A stretch of 6,470 nucleotides of DNA, taken from Euryarchaeota archaeon UBA538 (GTDB lineage Archaea > Thermoplasmatota > Poseidoniia > Poseidoniales > Thalassarchaeaceae). Location: contig DALC01000039.1 of NCBI GenBank assembly GCA_002499325.1, positions 879 through 7,348 on the forward strand, given 5' to 3'. Every line of letters begins with the position of its first letter. The stretch's first letter is position 1. The notes beneath the pieces are model-generated. The model was not told the origin of the DNA, searched no databases, and was given only the letters and a program-made list of their open reading frames with translations. Below are positions 6,232 through 6,470 of this stretch, one piece after another. The translations under genes were made by a program, and so were the position numbers.

Positions 6232-6470
6232 ATGTACAGCATTGTTGAGCGAGAAGACACTATTCGTATCCCAGCAGAGTATATTAGAGAGGGACAGAGT
6301 CTAGTCGATCACATAGACAGTCTCGCTAATGATGCCTTCGAGGGACGATTCGACGTTGATGAAAACTACACTGTTTTAACTTTTGATCACAAGCCAGTTG
6401 GAAGGGGAAAAATCATACATGGGGATGGTGCAATCTATCAAGCTGTCAGCTTCAAGGCGCTCCTCTTCAA
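6232..6470 (+). CDS. rpo7: DNA-directed RNA polymerase subunit Rpo7 (RpoE'), N-terminal 79 residues (3' end outside the window)
   Basis: Rpo7 pairs with Rpo4 to form the stalk of archaeal RNA polymerase, which helps promoter opening and binds the emerging RNA; it is the counterpart of eukaryotic Rpb7. The start MYSIVEREDTIRIPAEYI and the later GRGKIIHGDGAIYQAVSFK (residues 58-76), followed by ALLF, match the N-terminal SHS2-like Rpb7 domain, where a GDG-x-x-Y-x-x-V-x-F segment leads into an S1-type RNA-binding domain. The S1 domain lies beyond the right edge; the family is usually about 180-190 residues, so a little under half is visible. The start is supported by a strong GGAGG at 7 bases and by the family's usual MYxIVE beginning. 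It is transcribed divergently from the giant surface protein. No missing key residue or frameshift is seen in the visible part. Confidence 0.93.
   Translation, partial: MYSIVEREDTIRIPAEYIREGQSLVDHIDSLANDAFEGRFDVDENYTVLTFDHKPVGRGKIIHGDGAIYQAVSFKALLF

Noticed and set aside
1..6470. Mobile element, CRISPR array or defence system
   Set aside because: No transposase, integrase, terminal inverted repeats, regularly spaced direct repeats or nuclease/helicase genes are visible.

Overview
The window is archaeal and probably euryarchaeal. The clearest evidence is a rightward gene at the right edge whose product is the N-terminal part of Rpo7 (RpoE'), an RNA polymerase subunit that archaea have and bacteria lack. 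Both ribosome binding sites that can be read (GGAGG and GGTGA) match an archaeal 16S tail. A very large acidic, Ser/Asp-rich surface protein combining a DxDGD beta-propeller, a CARDB domain and stacked Ig-like domains resembles the giant secreted proteins of marine planktonic Euryarchaeota (Poseidoniia, Marine Groups II/III). That lineage assignment is an inference from style, not from a database match.

Layout, left to right. Positions 1-311 (minus strand) hold the first 103 codons of an unrecognised soluble protein that runs off the left edge. Ten bases upstream of it lies one giant minus-strand gene, 322-6018, encoding 1898 residues. It fills most of the window. Positions 6019-6231 are a 213-bp divergent intergenic region with two strong inverted repeats, a near-symmetric TATA-like element and the Shine-Dalgarno site of rpo7. 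Positions 6232-6470 (plus strand) carry the first 79 codons of rpo7, which runs off the right edge.

The giant protein reads as a single-pass surface protein. It has an N-terminal signal or anchor segment, a short Pro-rich linker, a probable seven-bladed FG-GAP/VCBS-like propeller with calcium-type loops, a CARDB domain, and roughly nine further beta-sandwich modules, several with recurrent 'N-x-GN' and 'LPxGW' signatures. A C-terminal membrane helix follows, then an ~80-residue charged cytoplasmic tail with a helical, coiled-coil-like stretch. The tight spacing and the GGTGA site overlapping its stop codon suggest that the 1-311 gene is co-transcribed and may work with it. Rpo7 is a housekeeping gene transcribed away from this pair, so its adjacency is probably positional unless the shared control region links them.

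No RNA gene, mobile element, CRISPR array or recognised defence system is visible. The points most worth follow-up are the architecture of the giant receptor- or adhesin-like protein with its cytoplasmic tail, the unknown gene coupled to it, and the structured 213-bp divergent region.
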